Notes under the pieces: generated by a model
The model's input: only the letters and a program-made list of their open reading frames with translations
Told to the model about the DNA's origin: nothing
Database searches by the model: none
DNA from: Bryobacteraceae bacterium
GTDB lineage: Bacteria; Acidobacteriota; Terriglobia; Bryobacterales; Bryobacteraceae
Direction: 5' to 3'
Assembly: GCA_026002875.1 (NCBI GenBank)
Contig: BPGE01000001.1
Span: 4,402,001 to 4,466,000, forward strand
DNA length: 64,000 nucleotides
Position numbers and translations under genes: made by a program
Shown: positions 16,546 through 24,996 of the stretch, one piece after another
Numbering within the stretch: position 1 is the stretch's first letter
How the letters are laid out: every line of letters starts with the position of its first letter

Positions 16546-17267
16546 AACGCATTCTTCTTCTTCTGTTCCTGTCCGCCGTTTCCCTCGCCGCGCAGCCCGG
16601 CGGCTTTGCCGCCGAATGCCGCCGTCACGCCGATCCCGTCTGGCGGAAAACCGTGGACCATCCTTTCCTCAGAGCCCTGTCCGATGGCACTCTGCCCCGC
16701 GAGAAATTCCGTTTCTATCTCGAACAGGATCTCCTGTACCTGCGCGAGTTCTCCCGCCTCCTGCTCGAGCTCGCCGCCAAAGCTCCGCATCCCGATCAGG
16801 CGCGCACGCTCGCGCGCCATGCCTCCGAGGCCATCGCTGAAGAAGCAACCCTTCACGCCTCCATCCTCGGGCTGCAGGAGCAACACCGGCAGTCCGGCGA
16901 GTTTTCCTTCTCCATCGCCCCGTCCAATGCGGCTTACATCAACCATCTCCGCGCCGCTGTCGGACGCGGCTCGTTCCTCGAGGGCATGGCCGCCATGCTT
17001 CCCTGCTACTGGATCTACATGGACGCCGGAAAAGCCCTGGCCGGAAAAGGCTCCCCCGTCCCCGAATACCAGCAGTGGATTCGCCAGTATTCCAGCCCGG
17101 ATTACGAAAAAAGCGTGTCGGAAGCCATCGCCATCTTCAATGCCGCCGCCGCCGGCGCTTCTCCAGACATCCGCGCCCGCGCCCTCTCGGCCTTCGAGCG
17201 CAGCGCCCGCTACGAGTGGATGTTCTGGGACATGGCCTGGCGCATGGAGAAATGGCCCCCTGAGTGA
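16542..17267 (+). CDS. TenA/thiaminase II-like protein with signal peptide
   Basis: The product has 241 residues. The mature part shows the TenA fold: HPFLRALSDGTLPREKFRFY, then the conserved LPCYWIYMDAG segment with the presumed nucleophile Cys, and a C-terminal SARYEWMFWDMAWRME. TenA enzymes hydrolyse thiamin breakdown products or related pyrimidines and are normally cytosolic. Here an obvious export signal (MKRILLLLFLSAVSLAAQ) precedes the domain, which is unusual. The gene overlaps the glycosylase by ATGA and ends about 120 bases before the tandem repeat array. Confidence 0.75.
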   Translation: MKRILLLLFLSAVSLAAQPGGFAAECRRHADPVWRKTVDHPFLRALSDGTLPREKFRFYLEQDLLYLREFSRLLLELAAKAPHPDQARTLARHASEAIAEEATLHASILGLQEQHRQSGEFSFSIAPSNAAYINHLRAAVGRGSFLEGMAAMLPCYWIYMDAGKALAGKGSPVPEYQQWIRQYSSPDYEKSVSEAIAIFNAAAAGASPDIRARALSAFERSARYEWMFWDMAWRMEKWPPE

Positions 17268-17384
17268 CCATTGACAACGAAAATCCCCGCGCGTTCCATG
17301 CGGGTTCCGCGCCGCGAGCCAAGGGCGCGAAGCGCCCGGGAGCGAGCGGTCCCAGCTGTGCCCCGCGGCGCCCTCTCCTGCGGG

Positions 17385-18595
17385 TTTCCCCTCGCGCTTG
17401 CGCGAGGGCTGCATCCCAACCGTGCCCCACGCGCGGCCCCCCGGGTTTCCCCTCGCGCTTGCGCGAGGGCTGCATCCCAACCGTGCCCCACTCGCCCCCT
17501 CCCGGGTTTCCCCTCGCGCTTGCGCGAGGGCTGCATCCCAACCGTGCCCCACTCGCCCCCCCCGGGTTTCCCCTCGCGCTTGCGCGAGGGCTGCATCCCA
17601 ACTGTGCCCCACTCGCGGCCTCCCGGGTTTCCCCTCGCGCTTGCGCGAGGGCTGCATCCCAACTGTGCCCCACTCGCCCCCTCCCGGGTTTCCCCTCGGC
17701 CTTAGCCGAGGGCTGCATCCCAACCGTGCCCCACTCGCCCCCTCCCGGGTTTCCCCTCGGCCTTAGCCGAGGGCTGCATCCCAACTGTGCCCCCCTCGCG
17801 CTCTCCTGCGGGTTTCCCCTCGCGCTTGCGCGAGGGCTGCATCCCAACTGTGCCCCCCTCGCGCTCTCCTGCGGGTTTCCCCTCGCGCTTGCGCGAGGGC
17901 TGCATCCCAACTGTGCCCCCACTCGCGGCCCCCCCGGGGTTTCCACTCGCGCTTGCGCGAGGGCTGCATCCCAACTGTGCCCCACTCGCGGCCCCTCGGA
18001 TTTCCCCTCGGCCTTGGCCGAGGGCTGCATCCCAACCGTGCCCCACTCGCCCCCCCCGGGTTTCCCCTCGGCCTTGGCCGAGGGCTGCATCCCAACCGTG
18101 CCCCACTCGCCCCCTCCCGGGTTTCCCCTCGCGCTTGCGCGAGGGCTGCATCCCAACCGTGCCCCACTCGCCCCCCCGGGTTTCCCCTCGCGCTTGCGCG
18201 AGGGCTGCATCCCAACTGTGCCCCCACTCGCGGCCCCCCGGGTTTCCCCTCGCGCTTGCGCGAGGGCTGCATCCCAACCGTGCCCCACTCGTCCCCTCCC
18301 GGGTTTCCCCTCGCGCTTGCGCGAGGGCTGCATCCCAACTGTGCCCCCACTCGCGGCCCCCCCGGGGTTTCCCCTCGCGCTTGCGCGAGGGCTGCATCCC
18401 AACCGTGCCCCCACTCGCGGCCCCCCCGGGGTTTCCCCTCGCGCTTGCGCGAGGGCTGCATCCCAACTGTGCCCCCCTCGCGCTCTCCTGCGGGTTTCCA
18501 CTCGCGCTTGCGCGAGGGCTGCATCCCAACTGTGCCCCACTCGCGGCCCCTCGGATTTCCCCTCGGCCTTGGCCGAGGGCTGCATCCCAACCGTG
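17385..18595 (+). repeat. Array of about 20 tandem 60-bp units with palindromic cores
   Basis: Each unit contains a perfect inverted repeat, the conserved string GGGCTGCATCCCAAC, then YGTGCCCC and a variable C/G-rich stretch of about 12-16 bases ending in GGGTTTCC. Unit length is about 58-61 bp. I count 20 copies of the GCTGCATCCC core. Fifteen copies have the palindrome CTCGCGCTTGCGCGAG and five have CTCGGCCTTAGCCGAG or CTCGGCCTTGGCCGAG; both arms change together, so the stem is kept. A degenerate unit precedes the array at about 17350. The array lies between two plus-strand genes. Because the period is close to a multiple of three, all six frames stay open, so I do not treat it as coding. 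Confidence 0.9.
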
Positions 18596-18686
18596 TCGGA
18601 CAGAGCGCCACAGCGGACACCCCCTTTACTGCCCCCTGAGCGCGCGATTCCCGTGGCAGCAGACCGCAGCGTCTTAAAATGAAAGT

Positions 18687-18935
18687 ATGGCACGCGGCTG
18701 GGAAAGCAAGTCCGTGGAGTCGCAAATCGAAGATGCGGCTGCACGGCGCGCCAGAGCCGGGGCCGCTCCCCAGAAACAGGCCGACACTCTCCAGCAGGCC
18801 AGACGCCGCGCTCTCGAACTCGACCTCGTGCGCGTGCGCGGGGAGCTGAGCCGTTGCTCCAACGCGCGCTTTCGCGCCCTGCTGGAAGCCGAGCTCCGCC
18901 ACCTCGAGGCCGAGCTGCGCAAGTACTCCTGCTGA
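18687..18935 (+). CDS. Small charged coiled-coil protein
   Basis: The 82-residue product starts MARGWESKSVESQIEDAAAR. It is almost wholly alpha-helical and rich in Arg, Glu and Ala. The MARGWESKSVE start looks like a small conserved hypothetical protein family I associate with Acidobacteriota, though I cannot verify this here. A TAAAAT -10-like sequence lies about 12 bases upstream. It follows the tandem array by about 90 bases and precedes the permease gene. Function unknown. Confidence 0.6.
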   Translation: MARGWESKSVESQIEDAAARRARAGAAPQKQADTLQQARRRALELDLVRVRGELSRCSNARFRALLEAELRHLEAELRKYSC

Positions 18936-18990
18936 CGCGCCGCAGCCGGCCTGCCGCCCTTCAGGGGGGATTCTGTATCCTGTCAGGGAA

Positions 18991-20298
18991 ATGCGCGCCG
19001 CGCTCGAATCCTATTTCCAGTTCCGTGAGTTGGGCACAAACTGGCGCACCGAGGTGCTGGCCGGGTGCACGACGTTCGTCGCCATGGCCTACATCATCTT
19101 CGTCAATCCTTCCATCCTCGGCGAAGCCGGAATGCCCCAGCAGGCTGTCACCGCTGCCACCTGCCTCGCCTCCGCCATCGGCTGCTTCCTCATGGGCGCG
19201 CTCGCCCGCTATCCCATCGCCCTCGCCCCCGGCATGGGCCTCAACGCCTATTTCACCTACACCGTCTGCCTCGGCCTCGGCGTCCCCTGGCAGACGGCGC
19301 TCGGCGCGGTGTTCATCAGCGGGATCATCTTTCTTCTCCTCGTCGCCGCCGGCATCCGCCAGCTGATTCTCGAGTCCATCCCCCGCGAGCTCTACAGCGC
19401 CGTCGCCGTCGGCATCGGCCTCTTCATCGCCCTTATCGGCATGCGCAACGCCGGCATCATCCAGGCGAGCCCCGCCACCATGGTCAGCCTCGGCAACCTC
19501 CGCGATCCGAAAACCCTGCTCGCTCTTGGCGGCCTCCTGCTGATCTGCGCCCTGCTCGTGCGCGGCGTCCGCGCCGCCATGCTCATCGGCATTCTCGCTA
19601 CGGCAGGCGCCGGAGCGGCCCTTGGATTTTTCGACTGGACCCCTCAGGCCTATTCGCCGAAAGCCCTCGGCGCCACCTGGCTCGCCATGGACGTCCGCGG
19701 AGCTCTTCAGCTCGGCCTGCTTGAGATCATCTTCGTCTTCCTCTTCGTCGACGTGTTCGACAACGTCGGCACCCTCGTCGCCGTGGGCACCCGCGCCGGG
19801 CTCATCGGTCCGGATGGACGCATCCCGCGCGTCAACCGCATCCTCGCCTCCGCCGCCGCAGCCTCCTCCATCGGCGCCGCCTGCGGCACCTCCACCGTCG
19901 TCAGCTACATCGAAAGCGCCGCCGGCGTGGTCGCCGGAGGACGCACCGGCGTCGCCGCCATCGTGTGCGGCATTCTTTTCCTCGTCGCGCTCGTCATCGC
20001 CCCGCTGTTCGGCGCAGTCCCGGCCCAGGCCACCGCCCCCGCGCTCATCGTCGTCGGCGCGCTCATGCTCGTCCACACGGAGGAAATCGAGTGGACGAAG
20101 CCCGCCACCTCCATCCCCGCTTTCCTCACGCTCGCCGCCATCCCCATGACCTTCAGCATCGCCAACGGCCTCGCCTTCGGCTTCACCGCCCACACGATGC
20201 TGCGCGTGCTCTCGGGAGAGTGGCGCCGCGTCCACTGGCTCGTCTACCTCCTCACGGCCCTGTTCCTGTTACGCTTTTTCTATCTGGGCCAGGGCTGA
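18991..20298 (+). CDS. NCS2 family purine permease (AzgA-like)
   Basis: The product has 435 residues and 12 or more predicted membrane segments. The start, ELGTNWRTEVLAGCTTFVAM, then AYIIFVNPSILGEAGMP and FLMGALARYPIALAPGMGLN, is characteristic of the AzgA branch, which imports adenine, guanine or hypoxanthine with protons. The motif VFLFVDVFDNVGTLVAVG carries the substrate-site acidic residues, and ACGTSTVVSYIESAAGV is also conserved. It stands seven bases before a nucleosidase gene that would liberate adenine, which supports purine salvage. Confidence 0.88.
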   Translation: MRAALESYFQFRELGTNWRTEVLAGCTTFVAMAYIIFVNPSILGEAGMPQQAVTAATCLASAIGCFLMGALARYPIALAPGMGLNAYFTYTVCLGLGVPWQTALGAVFISGIIFLLLVAAGIRQLILESIPRELYSAVAVGIGLFIALIGMRNAGIIQASPATMVSLGNLRDPKTLLALGGLLLICALLVRGVRAAMLIGILATAGAGAALGFFDWTPQAYSPKALGATWLAMDVRGALQLGLLEIIFVFLFVDVFDNVGTLVAVGTRAGLIGPDGRIPRVNRILASAAAASSIGAACGTSTVVSYIESAAGVVAGGRTGVAAIVCGILFLVALVIAPLFGAVPAQATAPALIVVGALMLVHTEEIEWTKPATSIPAFLTLAAIPMTFSIANGLAFGFTAHTMLRVLSGEWRRVHWLVYLLTALFLLRFFYLGQG

Positions 20299-20304
20299 CC
20301 CGCC

Positions 20305-21090
20305 ATGCAGAGAAGAACATTTCTTGCCAGCTTTGTTTCTCTCGCCGCCCCGGCCCGCCCTTCTGGGCCGCTTCTCGTCCAGGGCGCCGTCGATGGCGAG
20401 CTCGGCCCCCTGCTTGACGCCCTGCGCCCGCGCGCCCGCGAGTCCCGCATTGGCGGCTGGAGCTTCTGGCGCGGCCGCATCGGCCGGCTCGACGTCGTCG
20501 TCAGCCGCACCGGCGTCGGTCCCGTCAACGCCGCCGCTTCCACCGCTCTCGCCATCCGCGAGTTCCGCCCGTGGGCTGTCATCAATCAGGGCACCGCCGG
20601 CGGCCACAACCGCATCCTCAAGCTCTGGGACATCGTCCTTGGCGAGAAAACCACCGACTACTCCGCCTTCGAGTCCCCCCACGGCGATGACGGCGCCGGC
20701 ATCGACGTCAGCGCGTGGAAGCCCAAGCCGCACGTCATCCGTCTGCCCGATGGCCAGCCCGTGACCTGCCCCTCATTTCCGGGCGACGCCGAACTTCTTC
20801 GCGCCGCCGAAAAAATCCCCAACCCCCGCGGCCGGGTCCTCCGCGGCAACATCGGCTCCGCCTTCCAGTACAACCGCCAGCTCGATTACATCTCGTGGCT
20901 CCACCGCGCCTACGGCACCGACACCGAGGACATGGAGAGCGCCTTCTCTCACGGCGCCGCCATCGGCCTCGGCGTCCGCTTCCTCGCCATCCGCATGGTC
21001 TCAGACACCGAGTGGGAGCACCCCACGTTCGAGCGCATCGCCGGCCGCTATTGCGCCGAGTTCGTCCTCGAGCTCGTCCGCAGCCTCTGA
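20305..21090 (+). CDS. Exported MTA/SAH nucleosidase-like protein
   Basis: The product has 261 residues of the purine nucleoside phosphorylase/MTA nucleosidase fold. The catalytic set is visible: Glu in VQGAVDGELG near the start, DTEDMESAF (binding Glu) and RMVSDTEW with the catalytic Asp near residue 235. The N-terminus MQRRTFLASFVSLAAPARP has a twin-arginine motif and hydrophobic stretch, so the protein is probably exported, unlike ordinary MTA nucleosidases. It may hydrolyse nucleosides outside the membrane to feed adenine to the adjacent permease. Export is inferred from the N-terminus. Confidence 0.75.
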   Translation: MQRRTFLASFVSLAAPARPSGPLLVQGAVDGELGPLLDALRPRARESRIGGWSFWRGRIGRLDVVVSRTGVGPVNAAASTALAIREFRPWAVINQGTAGGHNRILKLWDIVLGEKTTDYSAFESPHGDDGAGIDVSAWKPKPHVIRLPDGQPVTCPSFPGDAELLRAAEKIPNPRGRVLRGNIGSAFQYNRQLDYISWLHRAYGTDTEDMESAFSHGAAIGLGVRFLAIRMVSDTEWEHPTFERIAGRYCAEFVLELVRSL

Positions 21091-21100
21091 ACCGCCTCGG

Positions 21101-21646
21101 CTACGAGCGGTCGATCACCAGATTGTTCGTCACCGAAAACACGCCCTTCACGCCGTTGGCCCGGATGCCGGCGATGTTGCGGTCGCCCTCGTTGGCCACG
21201 TTGCCTTCCAGCGTCACATGCCCGTTCTTCACAATGATGTGAATCGGAGGCACGGCCCGCAGGGCGTACCGGTTCAGCGCCGGATGCCGGTAGATCGCGT
21301 TGAACACCGCCAGGCGGATCCGGTCGTCGTTGGGCGACAGGGGCAGCACTTCGATCTGGTTGGTCACGTTCTCCACGCCTTCGATCGCGCGGACCACGTT
21401 CTCCGCCTCCGACTTCAGGTTCGGACGCGTCACATACCCGGTCAGTGTGACGTTGTAGCCGTCCAGCCTGAACTGGAGCAGGTCGAAGACCCCGTACCAC
21501 GGCAGCGTGATCAGCTCGCGCCGGATCTCCCGTTCCAGCCGTTCGCGCGCTCGTTTGGGAATGGCCTGCTGGCCCTGTGCCATCGTCATGCCGCCTGCAC
21601 AGCATCCGGCGAGCAGCATGCCTCTGCGCGACCACTTGTCTTTCAT
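21101..21646 (-). CDS. BON-domain exported protein
   Basis: The product has 181 residues. The ATG at 21646 follows an AAAGGAGG site, which rules out the ATG further upstream. The twin-arginine-like signal DKWSRRGMLLAGCCAGG is followed by two BON domains (about residues 35-105 and 110-180). These show paired GYNVTLTGYVTRPNLKSEAE and GHVTLEGNVANEGDRN cores. BON domains bind membranes or act in osmotic-shock protection. It converges with the nucleosidase gene. Confidence 0.82.
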   Translation of the reverse strand: MKDKWSRRGMLLAGCCAGGMTMAQGQQAIPKRARERLEREIRRELITLPWYGVFDLLQFRLDGYNVTLTGYVTRPNLKSEAENVVRAIEGVENVTNQIEVLPLSPNDDRIRLAVFNAIYRHPALNRYALRAVPPIHIIVKNGHVTLEGNVANEGDRNIAGIRANGVKGVFSVTNNLVIDRS

Positions 21647-21704
21647 TTCCACCTCCTTTCCCTTGAGATGAAAGCCGCGCCTCCAGGCGACCAACAGTTG
21701 GCGG

Positions 21705-23810
21705 TCACTCGATTGCCGCCACCTCGTAATCCTTCACGGCGGGCACGGTGAATTCCACCACCCTTCCCCTTTGCGAAAACCGCAACGCCTGCCCGCTGCG
21801 CAGCGCGGTCACGCGCCGCACTTTCACTTCCCGAGGCAGCTCAAAGCGCACCCGCTGCGCACCCACCGGCGAATGCCGCAGGTACACGCCGCGGTGCGCC
21901 TGCGGGTTGTTGTAGTTCAGCAGGTGCAGCGCGAATCCCGCCTCCGTCTCCCACGCAAACAGCTCCAGCAGCCCCTCGCCTTCCACCCGCACGGCTCGCC
22001 GCCCGCCCAGCGCCCACTCGACAGTGTTGAGCATCAGCCGGAGCGGATCGGGATGAAACGAGCGCCAGAACGTCCGCCCGACGTCGCCCGCGAAATACGC
22101 GCAGCGCCCGCCGCCCGCCTCGCGCAGCGCCAGCGCCGCCTCGTCCGTCCGCGGCGTCTCCGTGAACACAGCCTCGGTCGGATATCCAGGGTACGGGGGC
22201 GCCACCGTCAGCACCGGCGCGGTCTCCGACCGCACCGGCACGCGCCACTCCGCGCCCGCCAGCCACCGCGTGTTCCGGAATCCGCGCAGCGCCTCATGGT
22301 CCGCGTTCTCGATGCGCGCGTAGAACGAGTTGTAGAAACCGCGCACCCCTGTCCTCTCGCCCGTCTTGCGGATCCCGAACAGCCTCGCGAGCCCGAAGTC
22401 CGCCCGCGCCCGCCCCCGCTCGTCGTACACGCTCGTCTCGAAGTCTGCAATCACCGCCCCGCCCTGCGCCGCAAACGCCTCCACCCTGCGGCACTGTTCA
22501 TCGCTCAGCCACGCCGCATTCGGAAGAATCAGCAGCCGGTAAGGCGCAAGCGTGTCGCCGCTCAGGCCGTCCTCGTGAACAAACCCGAACAGATGCCGCC
22601 CCTCGAGCAGCGCCGCATACCAGCCCTGCACGTGCTCGCCCGCGTCGCCCTCGCCAGGGTTCGCGTAAAACGTCTGCGTCCGCTGCGGCAGCAGCAGCGC
22701 AATCTCCGCCAGATGCCGCCGGTTCACGAAGTGGGCGTTGTGCTTCGCGTGCCACTGCAGAAAGCGCCGCCCGTGCTCCTGCCAGCGCCGGTCTTCGCCC
22801 AGCCCTGTCTGTGCGCCCAGCCAGTGGTACCACACGGCCATCCCGCTCGCCGCCGTCTGCGCCATCCAGATCTCGGCTTCAGCCGCGCTCTTGGCCGCGT
22901 TCCGCCACATCGGCGACCCCGTCGACCACGCGCCCGTGACGTTCGTCATCGTGCGCCCCTTCATCACCGCCAGCGCCACGCGCCCCTGCTGCGCCGCGCC
23001 CCACACCGGCGCCGCCCCCGTCCGCCCCTGATTGTCCGCGTTGAACCAGAAGCAGTGCGGCGCCAGCCGGTGCAGGTCCACGCCCGTCCGGAACCCGCCC
23101 CCCAGATTGCCAAAGAACAGATTCTCCGCGCTCTTCTCCTTCGCAATCCGGTCGTACAGCGTCCACAGCTCGATCACCCGGTCCATGAACGCCTCGCGGA
23201 ACTCCGGCGTCCCCCGCGGCGGCAGCCGCCGGCAGGCCTCGCACCAGCACTCCGGCAGGTTCCAGTTCGGCCAGCCGTTGGCGTAGAACGCGTCGACATC
23301 GTAGCGCGCGTTCACCTCCCGCAGAATCGCCGGCGTCTGCTCGCTGAAATACGTCGAAAACATGCACGTCTGGTACAGGCCGGGCGTGCGGCTGAACGGC
23401 GGCACAGGCCGGCCCTCCCGGTCGCGCACGAACCACTCCGGATGCGCCTCCAGCGCATCCTCCCACTGCAGGTCCGGACTCAGTCGCCCGATCACGCGCA
23501 TCCCGCGCTTCTTCGCCGCCCGGACGCATTCCCCGAAGAAGTCCCGCCCGCCCAGCCACCGGCTGCGCTTGTGAAACGGAACCTCGGTCGGATAGAACGC
23601 GATCATCCCGGTGACGTTGATCTGCACCGCGTCCACCCGGCACGAAGCCCAGTAGTCAGCCCACTCCTCGACATCGGCTTCCGCAACGTCCCTTTCACTG
23701 AAATTCACCTGCCCCACCCGCCGCACCCGCTGATGCCATTCCTCCGCCGCCTTCGATGCAGCAGCCGCCATCGATGCTGCCGCCAGAAACTCCCGCCGCG
23801 TCCATTCCAT
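21705..23810 (-). CDS. Exported glycoside hydrolase-like protein (GHL6 / beta-galactosidase-trimerisation type)
   Basis: The product has 701 residues with a twin-arginine signal (MEWTRREFLAAASMAAAAS). The first 350 residues form a TIM-barrel-like region. Motifs are DAVQINVTGMIAFYPTEVPF, RGMRVIGRLSPDLQW and VDAFYANGWPNWNLPECWCE, with acidic candidates for catalysis. The region around residues 400-560 looks like the trimerisation domain of GH42-type enzymes (LPNAAWLSDEQCRRVEAFA). A small beta domain ends the protein. Activity on a polysaccharide is likely; the substrate cannot be told from sequence. It stands alone, converging with nothing downstream except the BON gene. Confidence 0.65.
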   Translation of the reverse strand: MEWTRREFLAAASMAAAASKAAEEWHQRVRRVGQVNFSERDVAEADVEEWADYWASCRVDAVQINVTGMIAFYPTEVPFHKRSRWLGGRDFFGECVRAAKKRGMRVIGRLSPDLQWEDALEAHPEWFVRDREGRPVPPFSRTPGLYQTCMFSTYFSEQTPAILREVNARYDVDAFYANGWPNWNLPECWCEACRRLPPRGTPEFREAFMDRVIELWTLYDRIAKEKSAENLFFGNLGGGFRTGVDLHRLAPHCFWFNADNQGRTGAAPVWGAAQQGRVALAVMKGRTMTNVTGAWSTGSPMWRNAAKSAAEAEIWMAQTAASGMAVWYHWLGAQTGLGEDRRWQEHGRRFLQWHAKHNAHFVNRRHLAEIALLLPQRTQTFYANPGEGDAGEHVQGWYAALLEGRHLFGFVHEDGLSGDTLAPYRLLILPNAAWLSDEQCRRVEAFAAQGGAVIADFETSVYDERGRARADFGLARLFGIRKTGERTGVRGFYNSFYARIENADHEALRGFRNTRWLAGAEWRVPVRSETAPVLTVAPPYPGYPTEAVFTETPRTDEAALALREAGGGRCAYFAGDVGRTFWRSFHPDPLRLMLNTVEWALGGRRAVRVEGEGLLELFAWETEAGFALHLLNYNNPQAHRGVYLRHSPVGAQRVRFELPREVKVRRVTALRSGQALRFSQRGRVVEFTVPAVKDYEVAAIE

Positions 23811-24191
23811 CCGGTTCGCCTCCCGGTTCGCCCCTCATTCTAGAGCAAGTCTGCCCGCCATCCCCGCCCGCCAGGGCTCCCGCCGCCGCTCTCTCTGCCC
23901 GGGCGCATGCCGCGGGGCATCCAGACCGGCTTCCGGGTTCTGGTACCAGAAGCGGCCGATCATGCCCAGCTCCATCCGCTTGTGTTCAACGGAAGCCGGA
24001 TTCGGCCCTTTGTGTTCAATCTCTTGCTCTTGCCCCGCCGGTCAGTCCCGCCGCCCCCTCCGTTTCGGAACTGGAACTATCCGGCCCTGCGCCCCGCGGT
24101 TGTAGTACACGCCCGCAGAAACGGTTCATGGTTCCGATCAGGGGCCGGCGCGATTCTTGGGTCAGACGCAGTTTTTCACAAGGGAGGAGCA
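23811..24191. other. Intergenic region between divergent hydrolase and PEP-CTERM genes
   Basis: This stretch of 381 bases holds the divergent starts. I see a GTGTTCAA direct repeat at about 23980 and 24010 and a purine-rich leader before the PEP-CTERM gene. I find no RNA gene or convincing coding frame. It presumably carries promoters in both directions, but no clear -35/-10 pair stands out. Confidence 0.4.
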
Positions 24192-24905
24192 ATGTCGTCT
24201 CTCCGTCTTTGGGTCTTGACCCTTTCACTCTGTCTTGCCGCTGCAGCAGCGGCATCTGCCACGCCGGTGTATGGAACTCCCGTTCTCCCGGCCGACTGGA
24301 CCGGGCAACGCACGCTCCTGGCTGACAACAGCGGCGGCCTGAACTCCCTCGGCGAAGGCAACAATCCTTTCCAGCCCGGCACAGGCATCTCTTGGGTCAT
24401 CTCTTTCAACAACGTCACCAACCTGTACACCTACTCGTATTCGTTCTTCGAGCCCTCCGGAAAGGACGGCGAGAAGTCCTTGGCAATGTCCCACTTCATC
24501 CTCGAACTGAGCCCCGGCTGCATCATCGAAGGCCAGTCGGACTGCATCTCCGGATTCGGGGGGAAGACCGAATTCCGCCCGGACTGGGCGGATGACGATG
24601 ACTTCGGCAAGTCCAACCCCGGGCTGCCCGGCTCTATCTACGGAGTCAAGTTCGACGAGGGGCTCTCTACCTACACCTTCGTGTCCGACCGCAACCCCGT
24701 CTGGGGCAACTTCTATGCGAAAAAGGCCAATGACGGCCTCTGGAACCTCGGGCTTGAGACTGAGTTCAGCGGATCCAGCAACACCCTGTATTTCATCCCG
24801 CGCCCGGATACGGACTCCCCCGCCGGCCAGATCCCTGAGCCCGGCACTCTCTTTCTCCTTGGCGCCGGACTGGTCGCCCTCGGCCTCATCCGCCGCCGCG
24901 CCTGA
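24192..24905 (+). CDS. PEP-CTERM sorting-signal protein
   Basis: The product has 237 residues, starting at the ATG at 24192 after GGGAGGAG. It has a signal peptide (LRLWVLTLSLCLAAAAAASA), a beta-rich exported middle with no known enzymatic motif, and a C-terminal IPEPGTLFLLGAG motif, hydrophobic stretch and Arg cluster at about residues 212-237. Such tails are recognised by exosortase, linking surface proteins to exopolysaccharide production. No exosortase is in this window. A strong terminator follows at 24927. Confidence 0.88.
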   Translation: MSSLRLWVLTLSLCLAAAAAASATPVYGTPVLPADWTGQRTLLADNSGGLNSLGEGNNPFQPGTGISWVISFNNVTNLYTYSYSFFEPSGKDGEKSLAMSHFILELSPGCIIEGQSDCISGFGGKTEFRPDWADDDDFGKSNPGLPGSIYGVKFDEGLSTYTFVSDRNPVWGNFYAKKANDGLWNLGLETEFSGSSNTLYFIPRPDTDSPAGQIPEPGTLFLLGAGLVALGLIRRRA

Positions 24906-24926
24906 GCCAGGCTTCTCCACATGACC

Positions 24927-24960
24927 AACGGGCCGGCTGTCCGCCGGCCCGTTCTGTTTT
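24927..24960 (+). terminator. Rho-independent terminator after PEP-CTERM gene
   Basis: AACGGGCCGGC (24927-24937) and GCCGGCCCGTT (24943-24953) form an 11-pair stem with a five-base loop, followed by CTGTTTTCTC. The hairpin lies 22 bases after the stop. Confidence 0.85.
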
Positions 24961-24996
24961 CTCTGGCAACAGGCAGTCTCTCAGATCTGCAACGCG

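Noticed and set aside
17385-18595. CRISPR array
   Set aside because: Repeats are about 45 bases with a variable segment of only 12-16 bases that itself is similar between copies. There are no unique spacers and no cas genes.
17137-18902. Long open frames on both strands through the 60-bp repeat array, encoding 20-residue repeats
   Set aside because: The repeat period is near a multiple of three and the DNA lacks stops in all frames, so every frame stays open. No ribosome site or codon preference supports any of them.
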